Source: Rhodocyclaceae bacterium UBA5602 (GTDB lineage: Bacteria; Pseudomonadota; Gammaproteobacteria; Burkholderiales; Rhodocyclaceae). From it: a stretch of DNA of 13,697 bases. This document shows, piece after piece, positions 1-6,199 of the stretch. The notes beneath the pieces are model-generated. The model was not told the origin of the DNA and did no database searches. It saw only the letters and a program-made list of their open reading frames with translations. The translations under genes and the position numbers were made by a program. How positions within the stretch are numbered: position 1 is the first letter of the stretch; each line of letters begins with the position of its first letter. Location of the stretch: assembly GCA_002424865.1 (NCBI GenBank), contig DILC01000040.1, positions 52,215 to 65,911 on the forward strand, given 5' to 3'.

Positions 1-185
1 AGCCGTGGGCCGCAACGCGGATGGGCGGGGCGGCTCACCGGAACCATGTGCGTTGGTCCATGGCAGAAAACAATGACATTCGGCACGGACGGCACTGTGT
101 TTTCAAGATGCCCGTCCGCTGGATTTTTGTGGCGACGCATCGCCGCAAGGTATTTGACAGGGATGCCATCCGCGCAATCCTTCAC
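1..185 (-). other. Possible partial ORF running off the left edge; no recognised product
   Basis: On the minus strand one frame is open from a stop near 259 to the window edge, with possible starts GTG at 185 and ATG at 140. Read from the GTG it begins VKDCADGIPVKYLAAM and later contains NVIVFCHGPTHM. I recognise no family, and there is no clear ribosome-binding site. Two plus-strand frames are also open across the same stretch: 1-282, and another from the left edge into purT. Openness alone is therefore weak evidence for coding. The DNA may instead be the end of a neighbouring gene, or a repeat element whose composition avoids stops. Apart from this and the purT promoter signals, bases 1-306 hold nothing I can name. 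Confidence 0.15.
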
Positions 186-212
186 CGGCCAAACCCGGCG
201 GCTTCGCCTGGA

Positions 213-227
213 GGTTGCTACGCAACC
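213..227. repeat. Short inverted repeat upstream of purT
   Basis: GGTTGC, a 3-base centre, then GCAACC form a perfect 6-bp stem. A smaller stem (GGCG / CGCC, 197-208) lies just before it. There is no U-tract, so these do not look like an intrinsic terminator. They could be folding elements in DNA between genes or chance. Confidence 0.2.
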
Positions 228-265
228 AAATCGCCTGGACGGGACTTGTCGCGCAACGGGTCAGC

Positions 266-282
266 TAAAATCAGGCGCCTGA
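266..282 (+). promoter_or_regulatory. Candidate purT -10 box followed by a 12-bp palindrome
   Basis: TAAAAT at 266-271 matches the sigma-70 -10 consensus at five of six positions and lies 36 bases before the purT start. The only -35-like match (TTGTCG, 246-251) is at a short 14-bp spacing, so the promoter call is weak. TCAGGCGCCTGA at 271-282 is a perfect 12-bp palindrome placed where transcription would begin, a position typical of a repressor operator. It does not match the E. coli PurR box. A better -35 (TTGACA, 154-159) exists further upstream but lacks a good partner -10. Confidence 0.3.
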
Positions 283-306
283 ACCTACGGGAGCACAAAA
301 AAAACC

Positions 307-1563
307 ATGAGCAAAGATGTCCGCATCGGCACCCCCCTTTCCGCCAGCGCCACGCGCGTGATGTTGCTGGGTTGCGGGGAATTGGGCAAGGAGGTCATTA
401 TCGCACTGCAGCGCCTGGGCTGCGAGGTGATCGGCGTGGATCGCTATGCCGATGCGCCGGGCATGCAGGTGGCGCACCGCAGCCATGTCATCAACATGAC
501 TGATGGCGAGGCTTTGCGTGCGGTGATCGCAAAAGAAAAACCCCACCTGGTGGTGCCGGAGATTGAAGCCATTGCCACGGCCACGCTGGCGGAAATTGAA
601 CGCGACGGATTGGGGGACATGGGCGATGGCGATGGTTATTGCCCGGAAATCATCCCCACCGCGCGCGCCACGCAACTCACCATGAACCGCGAAGGCATAC
701 GCCGACTGGCGGCCCAAACCCTGGGGTTGCCCACGTCGCCTTACCGCTTTGCCGATACGTTGGCCGAGTTGCAAGCGGCAATCGAGGGTAACCATGGGGA
801 TGGCATTGGCTATCCGTGCATCATCAAGCCGGTGATGTCATCCTCCGGCAAGGGCCAGTCGCTGATCAAATCCGCTGCCGATGTGGCCCATGCCTGGGAT
901 TACGCGCAGGCGGGCGGGCGCACGGGTGCCGGGCGGGTGATCGTGGAAGGCCTTATTGACTTTGATTACGAGATCACGCAATTAACCGTGCGCGCCGTGG
1001 GCGAATCAGATGAAGTGGAAACCTTCTTTTGCGAGCCTATCGGCCATGTCCAAGTCAATGGCGATTATGTCGAATCCTGGCAGCCCATGGCGATGTCGCC
1101 TGTGGCCTTGCATAAGTCGCGCGAGGTGGCGCGGGCGATCACCACGAATTTGGGCGGGCGCGGCCTGTTCGGCGTGGAACTGTTCATCAAGGGCGATGAT
1201 GTGTGGTTTTCCGAAGTCAGCCCGCGCCCGCACGACACGGGCTTGGTCACCCTGGCCACGCAACGCTTGTCCGAATTCGAGTTGCATGCGCGCGCCATTC
1301 TCGGCTTGCCGGTGGATACCCGCTTGCGCCGCGCAGGCGCATCCGCCGTGATTTATGGCGGCATGGAGGCCAAGGGCATTGCCTTTGAAGGCGTAGCGGA
1401 TGCTTTGCGCGTGCCCGAATCCGACTTGCGCCTGTTTGGCAAGCCCGAGAGTTTTGTCAAGCGCCGCATGGGCGTGGCGGTGGCGACGGCCGAGACGCCC
1501 GACGAGGCGCGCAAGCGGGCGAAGCTGGCGGCGAGCCGGGTCAAACCGGTTAAAGGTGAATAA
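307..1563 (+). CDS. purT: Formate-dependent phosphoribosylglycinamide formyltransferase (GAR transformylase 2)
   Basis: PurT uses ATP and formate to formylate GAR to FGAR, the third step of de novo purine synthesis, without needing formyl-tetrahydrofolate. The 418-residue cytoplasmic protein shows the family throughout: the N-terminal nucleotide-binding fold LLGCGELGKEV (20-30), DRYADAPGMQVAHRSH (45-60), VPEIEAIAT (83-91), the ATP-grasp loop KPVMSSSGKGQS (174-185), FGVELF (288-293) and FSEVSPRPHDTG (301-312). It is about 25 residues longer than the E. coli enzyme. The extra length lies mostly in a short acidic insert (DMGDGDG, 104-110, from a GGCGAT direct repeat), an insert near 161-167 and the C-terminal half. 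The start is supported by MSKDVRIGTPL aligning with family N-termini and by GGGAG at 289-293, though the 13-base spacing is long. mutY follows 69 bases later on the same strand. Confidence 0.97.
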   Translation: MSKDVRIGTPLSASATRVMLLGCGELGKEVIIALQRLGCEVIGVDRYADAPGMQVAHRSHVINMTDGEALRAVIAKEKPHLVVPEIEAIATATLAEIERDGLGDMGDGDGYCPEIIPTARATQLTMNREGIRRLAAQTLGLPTSPYRFADTLAELQAAIEGNHGDGIGYPCIIKPVMSSSGKGQSLIKSAADVAHAWDYAQAGGRTGAGRVIVEGLIDFDYEITQLTVRAVGESDEVETFFCEPIGHVQVNGDYVESWQPMAMSPVALHKSREVARAITTNLGGRGLFGVELFIKGDDVWFSEVSPRPHDTGLVTLATQRLSEFELHARAILGLPVDTRLRRAGASAVIYGGMEAKGIAFEGVADALRVPESDLRLFGKPESFVKRRMGVAVATAETPDEARKRAKLAASRVKPVKGE

Positions 1564-1595
1564 CGCGCCATCAACACGTGCTTAACGCCATACCG

Positions 1596-1613
1596 CTGTG
1601 CATCACCGCACAG
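1596..1613 (+). other. Small hairpin between purT and mutY
   Basis: CTGTGC, a 6-base loop, then GCACAG give a perfect 6-bp stem 32 bases after the purT stop and 19 bases before the mutY start. There is no following U-run, so an intrinsic terminator is not supported. It could mildly affect the mutY leader, which has no obvious Shine-Dalgarno sequence. It may be chance. Confidence 0.2.
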
Positions 1614-1632
1614 GGCCCTGCGCGATCCCGCA

Positions 1633-2814
1633 ATGAAAAACACCTTCGCTGACCGCCTCATCCGCTGGCAGGCAACGCACGGGCGGCACGACCTGCCCTG
1701 GCAGAACACGCGCGACCCGTATCGCGTGTGGCTGTCGGAAATCATGTTGCAGCAAACGCAAGTCGCCACGGTGATTCCCTATTACCAGCGTTTTCTCGCG
1801 CGCTTTGCCACACTGGCAGAACTCGCCGCCGCGCCCGTTGAAGAGGTCATGCCGCTATGGAGCGGGCTGGGTTATTACGCCCGCGCGCGCAATCTGCACG
1901 CGGCAGCGCGCGCCGTGCTGACCCGGCATGGTGGCATTTTTCCTTCTTCCCCGGCAGCCATCGCCGATTTGCCCGGCATAGGCCGCTCCACCGCGAATGC
2001 GATTGCCGTAGTGTGCTTTGGCGCGAAGCAGCCGATTCTGGATGGCAACGTCAAACGCGTGTTGTGCCGCGCCTTTGGCATTGAAGGCGTGCCCGGCACG
2101 GCGGCGCTGGAAAGTCGGCTCTGGCAACACGGCGAGGCACTCTTGCCCCAGCGCGATGTGGCCACCTACATCCAGGCGCAGATGGATCTGGGCGCCACGC
2201 TCTGCACGCGCAACAAGCCGCAATGCGCGCGCTGCCCGCTGCAGGATATTTGCATCGCGCATGCCACCGGCCGCACGGCCGAATTGCCGCAAAAAAAACT
2301 GCGCCGGGTTATTCCCGAACGCCAGGCGACGCTCCTGGTTTTGCTCGATGAGCAGCAGCGCGTGTTGCTGGAAAGGCGTCCGCCCAGCGGCATTTGGGGC
2401 GGTTTGCTGTCGCTGCCCGAGTTACCCGCGGGGGAGCCGCTTGAAGCGTATGTCGAACGTATTTTTGGCGCGCAAACATCATTAGCCGCCGTCCCGGCAA
2501 GGGACTGGCCTGGCGACGGCTGCTTTGTCGCCAGGCCAGCGCCGCCCAAAGACGGGCTTTTGCATCGGGTTCTGGACAAGACTTTTTCCATCCCCCCTTT
2601 TACCCACACCTTCACCCATTTTCGCCTGCACATCACGCCGCTCGTATTCCATGTCCGTACAGTGCCCCGAGCCATGGAAAACGCTCAGCAATGGCTCGGC
2701 GAACAAGCACTTCACGCCGCCGCCGTTCCCGCCCCGGTCAGGCGGATTCTGGCGGCGCTGGGCCTGGCGACAAAGCAGCCGCCGCCAGCAAACGCGCGGC
2801 AACCAGGCCATTGA
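1633..2814 (+). CDS. mutY: Adenine DNA glycosylase MutY
   Basis: MutY removes adenine mispaired with 8-oxoguanine or G, limiting G:C to T:A mutation. The diagnostic residues are all visible and number almost exactly as in E. coli: catalytic Glu36 in WLSEIMLQQTQV, the helix-hairpin-helix LPGIGRSTANAI (113-124), catalytic Asp137 in PILDGNV, and four iron-sulfur cysteines C191-x6-C198-x2-C201-x5-C207. The C-terminal NUDIX-like 8-oxoG recognition domain begins near residue 225 and includes LLERRPPSGIWGGLLSLPE. At 393 residues it is slightly long because of a proline-rich tail. That tail (2738-2814) overlaps the end of the opposing Gx-like gene. No strong ribosome-binding site precedes ATG 1633, but MKNTFADRLIRW is a normal family start. 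It may be cotranscribed with purT. Confidence 0.97.
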   Translation: MKNTFADRLIRWQATHGRHDLPWQNTRDPYRVWLSEIMLQQTQVATVIPYYQRFLARFATLAELAAAPVEEVMPLWSGLGYYARARNLHAAARAVLTRHGGIFPSSPAAIADLPGIGRSTANAIAVVCFGAKQPILDGNVKRVLCRAFGIEGVPGTAALESRLWQHGEALLPQRDVATYIQAQMDLGATLCTRNKPQCARCPLQDICIAHATGRTAELPQKKLRRVIPERQATLLVLLDEQQRVLLERRPPSGIWGGLLSLPELPAGEPLEAYVERIFGAQTSLAAVPARDWPGDGCFVARPAPPKDGLLHRVLDKTFSIPPFTHTFTHFRLHITPLVFHVRTVPRAMENAQQWLGEQALHAAAVPAPVRRILAALGLATKQPPPANARQPGH

Positions 2815-3286
2815 CCGTGCCGAACACCAGGGCGGCTGTAGCAAACACAGGCACGAGATAAAACACGCCATCATGCGGCACCAGCCACAGCCGCGCGAGC
2901 AGTAGCTGCCCGCCGATATGCGCGAAGGCCGCCAGCACGCTGATCGCCACTGCGCCAAACCAGCACCGTGGCAAATGCACGGCCACCGCCAGCACCGCCA
3001 GGCTGCCCGCCGCACCGGCGAGCGCCAGAAAAAACCCCGGCGCAAACAACTGGCCAAGAAGCAAGCCACCGGCCAGCACGCGCAGCACGCTCACCCAGGC
3101 CGCATCGCGCCAGCCGTAGCGCATGAGCACAACCAGCACAATGATATTGGCCAAGCCCGGCTTGACCCCGGGCAAGGGGCTGGGCAGCGCGGCCTCAGCC
3201 ACGGTGAGGGCAATGGCCGCTGCGGCATAGCGCGCGATGCGACGATCATCTTCCGTCACCACAAGCTCAATAGTTGAGGGAGTCAT
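2738..3286 (-). CDS. Gx transporter family / heptaprenyl diphosphate synthase component I-like membrane protein
   Basis: This 182-residue, strongly hydrophobic protein has about five membrane segments and the family hallmark PGVKPGLANIIVLVVL followed by VSVLRVLAGGLLLGQLF. The Pfam family is named for component I of heptaprenyl diphosphate synthase, but its members are integral membrane proteins often compared with ECF-type substrate-binding subunits. The real substrate is not established, so the enzyme name should not be taken literally. Start 3286 is chosen because GGAGG lies 11 bases upstream and MTPSTIELVVTEDD precedes the first helix; an open frame extends to 3364 without a ribosome-binding site. 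Its first 20 bases overlap the end of the NusG-II gene, implying translational coupling. Its 3' end overlaps mutY by 77 bp in antisense. Confidence 0.85.
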   Translation of the reverse strand: MTPSTIELVVTEDDRRIARYAAAAIALTVAEAALPSPLPGVKPGLANIIVLVVLMRYGWRDAAWVSVLRVLAGGLLLGQLFAPGFFLALAGAAGSLAVLAVAVHLPRCWFGAVAISVLAAFAHIGGQLLLARLWLVPHDGVFYLVPVFATAALVFGTVNGLVAARLLAAAALSPGPAPPESA

Positions 3287-3719
3287 AACCGGCTTTGCCT
3301 CCGTTTCCGCCATTGAGTTGCAGCGTGATATGGCTCGGCGCGCAAATCGCCACAGCGCCCGCACGCGTGAGCCAGCCTTGTTGCACGCAATACTGGCGCG
3401 GTCCCGGGTCAGACAAAACCCGCGCGCGGCCGGGTTGCACTTCGATCACCGTCACACCCAAGGCACCATCAACAGGCACTTTGCGTGCGCTGTCAAGGCT
3501 CAATTCAACCACCGTTTTGCCATCGCGCTGCACTATGGCCCGGTCAGCCACGCCGCCACGCCACAGCAACGCACAGGAACACGCTACCGCGATGCTGCCC
3601 AGCAGCAAAACCAGCCAGTCACCTGCTTTGAGTTCTTGATGCCAGGCACGCGCAGCTTCGCCACCCCGCCAGGCCGCATTGAACAGCGCACGCAGATCGT
3701 CAGGCAGTCTGTCTTTCAT
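3267..3719 (-). CDS. NusG domain II-containing membrane-anchored protein
   Basis: The 150-residue protein has a short N-terminal cytoplasmic stretch, one membrane helix (about 35-53, WLVLLLGSIAVACSCALLW) and a C-terminal domain matching the NusG domain II family. The domain shows repeated V-x-G strands, IEVQPGRARVLSDPGP (92-107), then YCVQQGW and ICAPSHITLQL. In Gram-positive relatives the domain ends with a Cys-rich S-x-C-P-D...C-V pattern and V-C-L-P-N. Here Cys111 and Cys126 remain, but the first Cys position is Gly106. It is not the transcription factor NusG. The start is 24 bases after the rapZ stop with only a weak ribosome-binding site, and the end overlaps the Gx-like gene by 20 bases. 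The pair probably forms one membrane module; function unknown. Confidence 0.8.
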   Translation of the reverse strand: MKDRLPDDLRALFNAAWRGGEAARAWHQELKAGDWLVLLLGSIAVACSCALLWRGGVADRAIVQRDGKTVVELSLDSARKVPVDGALGVTVIEVQPGRARVLSDPGPRQYCVQQGWLTRAGAVAICAPSHITLQLNGGNGGKAGYDSLNY

Positions 3720-3743
3720 TGCACCGGGTTTATTTCGCTGGCT

Positions 3744-4586
3744 TCATTCCGCCAAGGTACGATGACGAACCAACACATGGGCCTGGTCGCGAAAATGACC
3801 CGCCAGCCGTTCAGCCAGATACACTGAACGATGTTGCCCGCCCGTACAGCCAATCGCCACCGTGAGATACACGCGATTATCGCGTTTGTAAGCGGGCAGC
3901 CACGAGCTGACAAAACGGCAGATGTCTTCTTCCATGCGGCACACTTCGGGCTCGGCGGCGAGAAAATTGATCACCTCGGCGTCCCGCCCGGTCTGCGGAC
4001 GCAAGAGCGGATCGTAATGCGGATTGGGCAGGCAGCGCACGTCAAACACCAGGTCAGCATCCAGCGGCAAGCCATGCTTGAAACCGAAGGATTCAAAGAG
4101 CAAGGTCATGGCGTGCTGTGTATCGGCCGAAATAAAGTCTTTCACCCAGGCGCGTAGCGCATTGGCGCGTAAATCGCTGGTGTCGATATGATGGCCGATC
4201 CCGGAAAAAAAGCTCAAGGCTTCGCGCTCATGCTGAATCGCTTCCGCCAGCGTGACATCGTTATTGGCCATCGGATGACGGCGGCGCGTTTCCGAAAAGC
4301 GTTGAATCAAAATATCCGTGCGCGTATCAAGAAAAATGAACTGCAGCGCCACACCCTGGGCTTCCAGCTGTTTTAACTGCGGCGGAATCGTAGCAATGGA
4401 CGAGCCGCCACGCATGTCAATCGCCACCGCCAGCCTATCTTCGCCAGCCTGCTCCAGATGCTGCACCAGCTCAACCAGCAAAGGCGCTGGCAGATTATCC
4501 ACACAATAAAAGGCCGCATCTTCCAGTACCTTTAAGGCAATGGATTTGCCAGACCCCGACAAACCGCTAATCAAGACCACTTTCAT
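3744..4586 (-). CDS. rapZ: RNase adapter protein RapZ (P-loop nucleotide-binding protein)
   Basis: RapZ/YvcJ proteins bind nucleotides. In enterobacteria RapZ delivers the small RNA GlmZ to RNase E and thereby controls GlmS and amino-sugar synthesis; in betaproteobacteria the target is not established. The 280-residue reading shows Walker A GLSGSGKS (8-15), AIDMRGG (55-61), FLDT (85-88), RRRHPMANN (101-109), FESFGFKHGLP (164-174), DVRCLPNPHY (182-191) and the C-terminal signature IGCTGGQHRSVY (245-256), so it is full length. ATG 4586 is preferred because family members begin MKVVLISG-like; ATG 4601 would add five residues and lacks a ribosome-binding site. hprK and ptsN, frequent neighbours of this gene, are absent. 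Instead a DUF1289 gene lies upstream and the NusG-II/Gx pair downstream. Confidence 0.95.
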   Translation of the reverse strand: MKVVLISGLSGSGKSIALKVLEDAAFYCVDNLPAPLLVELVQHLEQAGEDRLAVAIDMRGGSSIATIPPQLKQLEAQGVALQFIFLDTRTDILIQRFSETRRRHPMANNDVTLAEAIQHEREALSFFSGIGHHIDTSDLRANALRAWVKDFISADTQHAMTLLFESFGFKHGLPLDADLVFDVRCLPNPHYDPLLRPQTGRDAEVINFLAAEPEVCRMEEDICRFVSSWLPAYKRDNRVYLTVAIGCTGGQHRSVYLAERLAGHFRDQAHVLVRHRTLAE

Positions 4587-4636
4587 CGCTCGGCGCCCCA
4601 TAGATTCAATTCATTGATCCATCAAAACCACACGGC

Positions 4637-4966
4637 CTATTTTGCTTGATGCGCCATCCGCTCGGCAACTGCGGCCAGGACTTGCCTTTTTTCTGCCGCC
4701 GACATCTGGCGCCAGCGTGCGATTTCATCCAGCGTGCGCGCGCAGCCTGCACAGATTCCCCCCTCGATGCGGCAGACGTTAATGCATGGCGAGGCGATGG
4801 CCGTATGGGAAAAAGATGACGGGTTCAATGGATTAGCGTGAAACAACAGAAAAGGAGCCGCGTGTGCTATCGAGCGCAGCGAGCCGATTGGAAGCCCCGC
4901 CCTGGGGCGGGGTGTGGGGTGGGGGGCGTTTATGCTTGCGCACGTTTTCATCCTCGCGGGTGGCAT
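4637..4966 (-). CDS. DUF1289 family small Cys-rich protein (start uncertain)
   Basis: The C-terminal half is a clear DUF1289 domain: SPCINVC, then GGICAGCARTLDEIARW and MSAAEKRQV, with four cysteines C61-x3-C65-x6-C72-x2-C75 that probably bind a metal. Members are small cytoplasmic proteins of unknown function. The annotated ATG at 4966 gives 109 residues, but about 25 residues (15-39) are encoded by a C-rich intergenic repeat (TPRPRAGLP and so on) and are unlikely to be native. Alternative starts are ATG 4951, or non-ATG codons TTG 4846 or TTG 4828, the last giving about 63 residues, closer to the family's usual size. None has a good ribosome-binding site. The gene ends 50 bases before rapZ on the same strand and may share its transcript. 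Confidence 0.75.
   Translation of the reverse strand: MPPARMKTCASINAPHPTPRPRAGLPIGSLRSIAHAAPFLLFHANPLNPSSFSHTAIASPCINVCRIEGGICAGCARTLDEIARWRQMSAAEKRQVLAAVAERMAHQAK
4868..4931. repeat. C/G-rich intergenic repeat-like element with G-quadruplex motif
   Basis: CCCCGCCC-TG-GGGCGGGG at 4895-4912 is a perfect 8-bp inverted repeat. The plus strand at 4904-4926 reads four or more G, 1 base, four G, 3 bases, four G, 1 base, six G, which fits the strict intramolecular G-quadruplex pattern with very short loops. The minus strand reads as a CCCCCCACCCCACACCCCGCC-type run ending in a GC hairpin. This resembles the C-rich intergenic elements scattered in many proteobacterial genomes and the second copy-like element at 9704-9745. 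It lies inside the annotated 5' part of the DUF1289 frame, so that part is probably not coding. Confidence 0.55.
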
Positions 4967-4975
4967 TTAATGCCA
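4961..4975. repeat. 15-bp perfect palindrome at the upstream edge of the DUF1289 frame
   Basis: TGGCATT, a single T, then AATGCCA form a perfect inverted repeat with 7-bp arms. It covers the ATG at 4966 and lies between liuE and the DUF1289/rapZ group. It could be an operator for that group. One such palindrome is expected by chance in a window of this size. Confidence 0.2.
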
Positions 4976-5073
4976 TGGGCGTTAGCCTTCGTGACCCAAA
5001 TGCTTGCCAACGGCCGCCGTCTTGCCAGCGCCGACTTTTTTCATGCGCCAAGAAATCCAAACGCGCGTCCATT

Positions 5074-5103
5074 TGAATCACACCCCAGTGAATCACACCC
5101 CAG
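5074..5103. repeat. 15-bp tandem duplication over the liuE stop codon
   Basis: TGAATCACACCCCAG occurs twice, at 5074-5088 and 5089-5103, with no mismatch and no spacer. The second copy contains the liuE stop codon (5093-5095, minus strand). Because the unit carries the stop, the duplication leaves the liuE protein end unchanged. It looks like a recent slippage event. Confidence 0.85.
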
Positions 5104-6013
5104 CCAGCCGCGCCCGCTGCGCAATCCTTGCGCGCGCCACGCGGGATAAGGATGGGCGGCCCAAGACGTCAGAAATCCAGGCGCCCGTATCCACCAGCGC
5201 ATCCAGATCCACGCCACAATCAATGCCGCACCCCTGCATGAGCCACACCACATCTTCGGTTGCCACATTGCCCAAGGCGCCAGGCGCATAAGGGCAGCCG
5301 CCCAAACCTGCGACAGAACTATCGAACACCGAAATCCCCACTTCGAGGGCTGCATACACGTTGGCAATGGCCATGCCCCAGGTGTCATGAAAATGCCCGG
5401 CCAGTTTTTTCAACGGCAAGCGGCGCGCCACCACCGCTAACATGGCCTTGGTTTTTTCCGGCGTGCCAACACCTATGGTGTCGCCCAGGCTCACCTCATA
5501 ACAGCCCATGTCAAACAAGGCATGCGCCACGTCCGCCACCACTTGCGGCGCAATATCGCCTTCATACGGGCAGCCCAGCACGCAGGAAACATAACCACGC
5601 ACCGCCACCTCCGCGGCTTTGGCAGCGAGCACCACCTCACGGCAACGCTCCAGCGATTCACGGATAGAACAATGGGTGTTTTTTTGCGAGAACGTCTCGG
5701 AGGCCGCGGCAAACACGCTCACCGTTTCAGCCCCGGCTGCCAAGGCGGCTTCAAAGCCCTGCAGATTGGGCACCAGCACCGGGTAGGCCACTGTCGGCAA
5801 AGGCCTGATTGCCGCAAAAACGGCTGCCGCATCGGCCATTTGCGGCACCCACTTGGGCGACACAAAAGCTGTGGCTTCAATCGTGTGCAAGCCACAATTC
5901 GCCAAGCGCTGGATCAATTCAACCTTGGTGCCCGCGAGAATCATCTGCCGCTCGTTTTGCAAGCCGTCACGCGGTCCGACTTCAACGAGGTGCACTGTAC
6001 GGGGAAGGGTCAT
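5093..6013 (-). CDS. liuE: Hydroxymethylglutaryl-CoA lyase
   Basis: This enzyme cleaves HMG-CoA to acetyl-CoA and acetoacetate, the last step of leucine/isovalerate degradation. The 306-residue TIM-barrel protein has VEVGPRDGLQNE (10-21) with the catalytic Arg-Asp pair, metal-binding HFHD (207-210), and the lyase signature SVAGLGGCPYAPGA (233-246) with active-site Cys240. This separates it from homocitrate and isopropylmalate synthases. Length is normal for bacterial enzymes. The start fits the family (MTLPRTVHLVEVGPRDG), but no ribosome-binding site is evident. It belongs functionally to the liuABCD genes at 7437-13581 on the same strand, yet is cut off from them by a transporter gene on the other strand. 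It therefore probably has its own promoter in 6014-6199. Alternative names are mvaB or hmgL. Confidence 0.96.
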   Translation of the reverse strand: MTLPRTVHLVEVGPRDGLQNERQMILAGTKVELIQRLANCGLHTIEATAFVSPKWVPQMADAAAVFAAIRPLPTVAYPVLVPNLQGFEAALAAGAETVSVFAAASETFSQKNTHCSIRESLERCREVVLAAKAAEVAVRGYVSCVLGCPYEGDIAPQVVADVAHALFDMGCYEVSLGDTIGVGTPEKTKAMLAVVARRLPLKKLAGHFHDTWGMAIANVYAALEVGISVFDSSVAGLGGCPYAPGALGNVATEDVVWLMQGCGIDCGVDLDALVDTGAWISDVLGRPSLSRVARARIAQRARLAGV

Positions 6014-6041
6014 GGTAACTAGAAAAACTCGGTAGCCTATT

Positions 6042-6068
6042 GGATGCGATGGATGCGATGGATGCGAT
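6042..6068. repeat. Three tandem copies of a 9-bp unit
   Basis: GGATGCGAT is repeated three times without mismatch at 6042-6050, 6051-6059 and 6060-6068, in the 186-bp gap between the divergent liuE and transporter genes. It could be a slippage-prone minisatellite or a cluster of direct binding sites close to one helical turn apart. I see no convincing sigma-70 promoter on either strand in this gap. Confidence 0.85.
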
Positions 6069-6199
6069 ACCGCGGCTCAAGGCGCCACGCTATCTTGCCG
6101 ATTCTATCGCGCGGCCAAGCCAATCTTGCGTATCGCATGCGTAACTATGGGAAAATGCCCGATTCCCCTTTGCCCTGCCCTTGGCTGAAAAACCTTACG

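Noticed and set aside
21..503. 160-codon plus-strand frame before and into purT
   Set aside because: It overlaps the well-supported purT start in another frame, its translation is Arg/His-rich without family features, and it has no ribosome-binding site.
271..795. 174-codon minus-strand frame
   Set aside because: Antisense shadow of purT; GC-rich codon pattern keeps the opposite strand open.
2482..3069. 195-codon minus-strand frame overlapping mutY and the Gx-like gene
   Set aside because: It is another frame of the same strand region; the Gx-like reading has the family motifs, and this one has only Trp/Cys/Arg-rich low-quality sequence.
3267..3719. Calling the NusG-II gene transcription factor nusG
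   Set aside because: It lacks the NGN and KOW domains, has a membrane helix, and matches only the NusG domain II family.
6044..6199. N-terminal extension of the MFS transporter to 6044
   Set aside because: Starts inside the 9-bp tandem repeat, encodes Arg-rich sequence before helix 1, and makes the protein longer than family norms.
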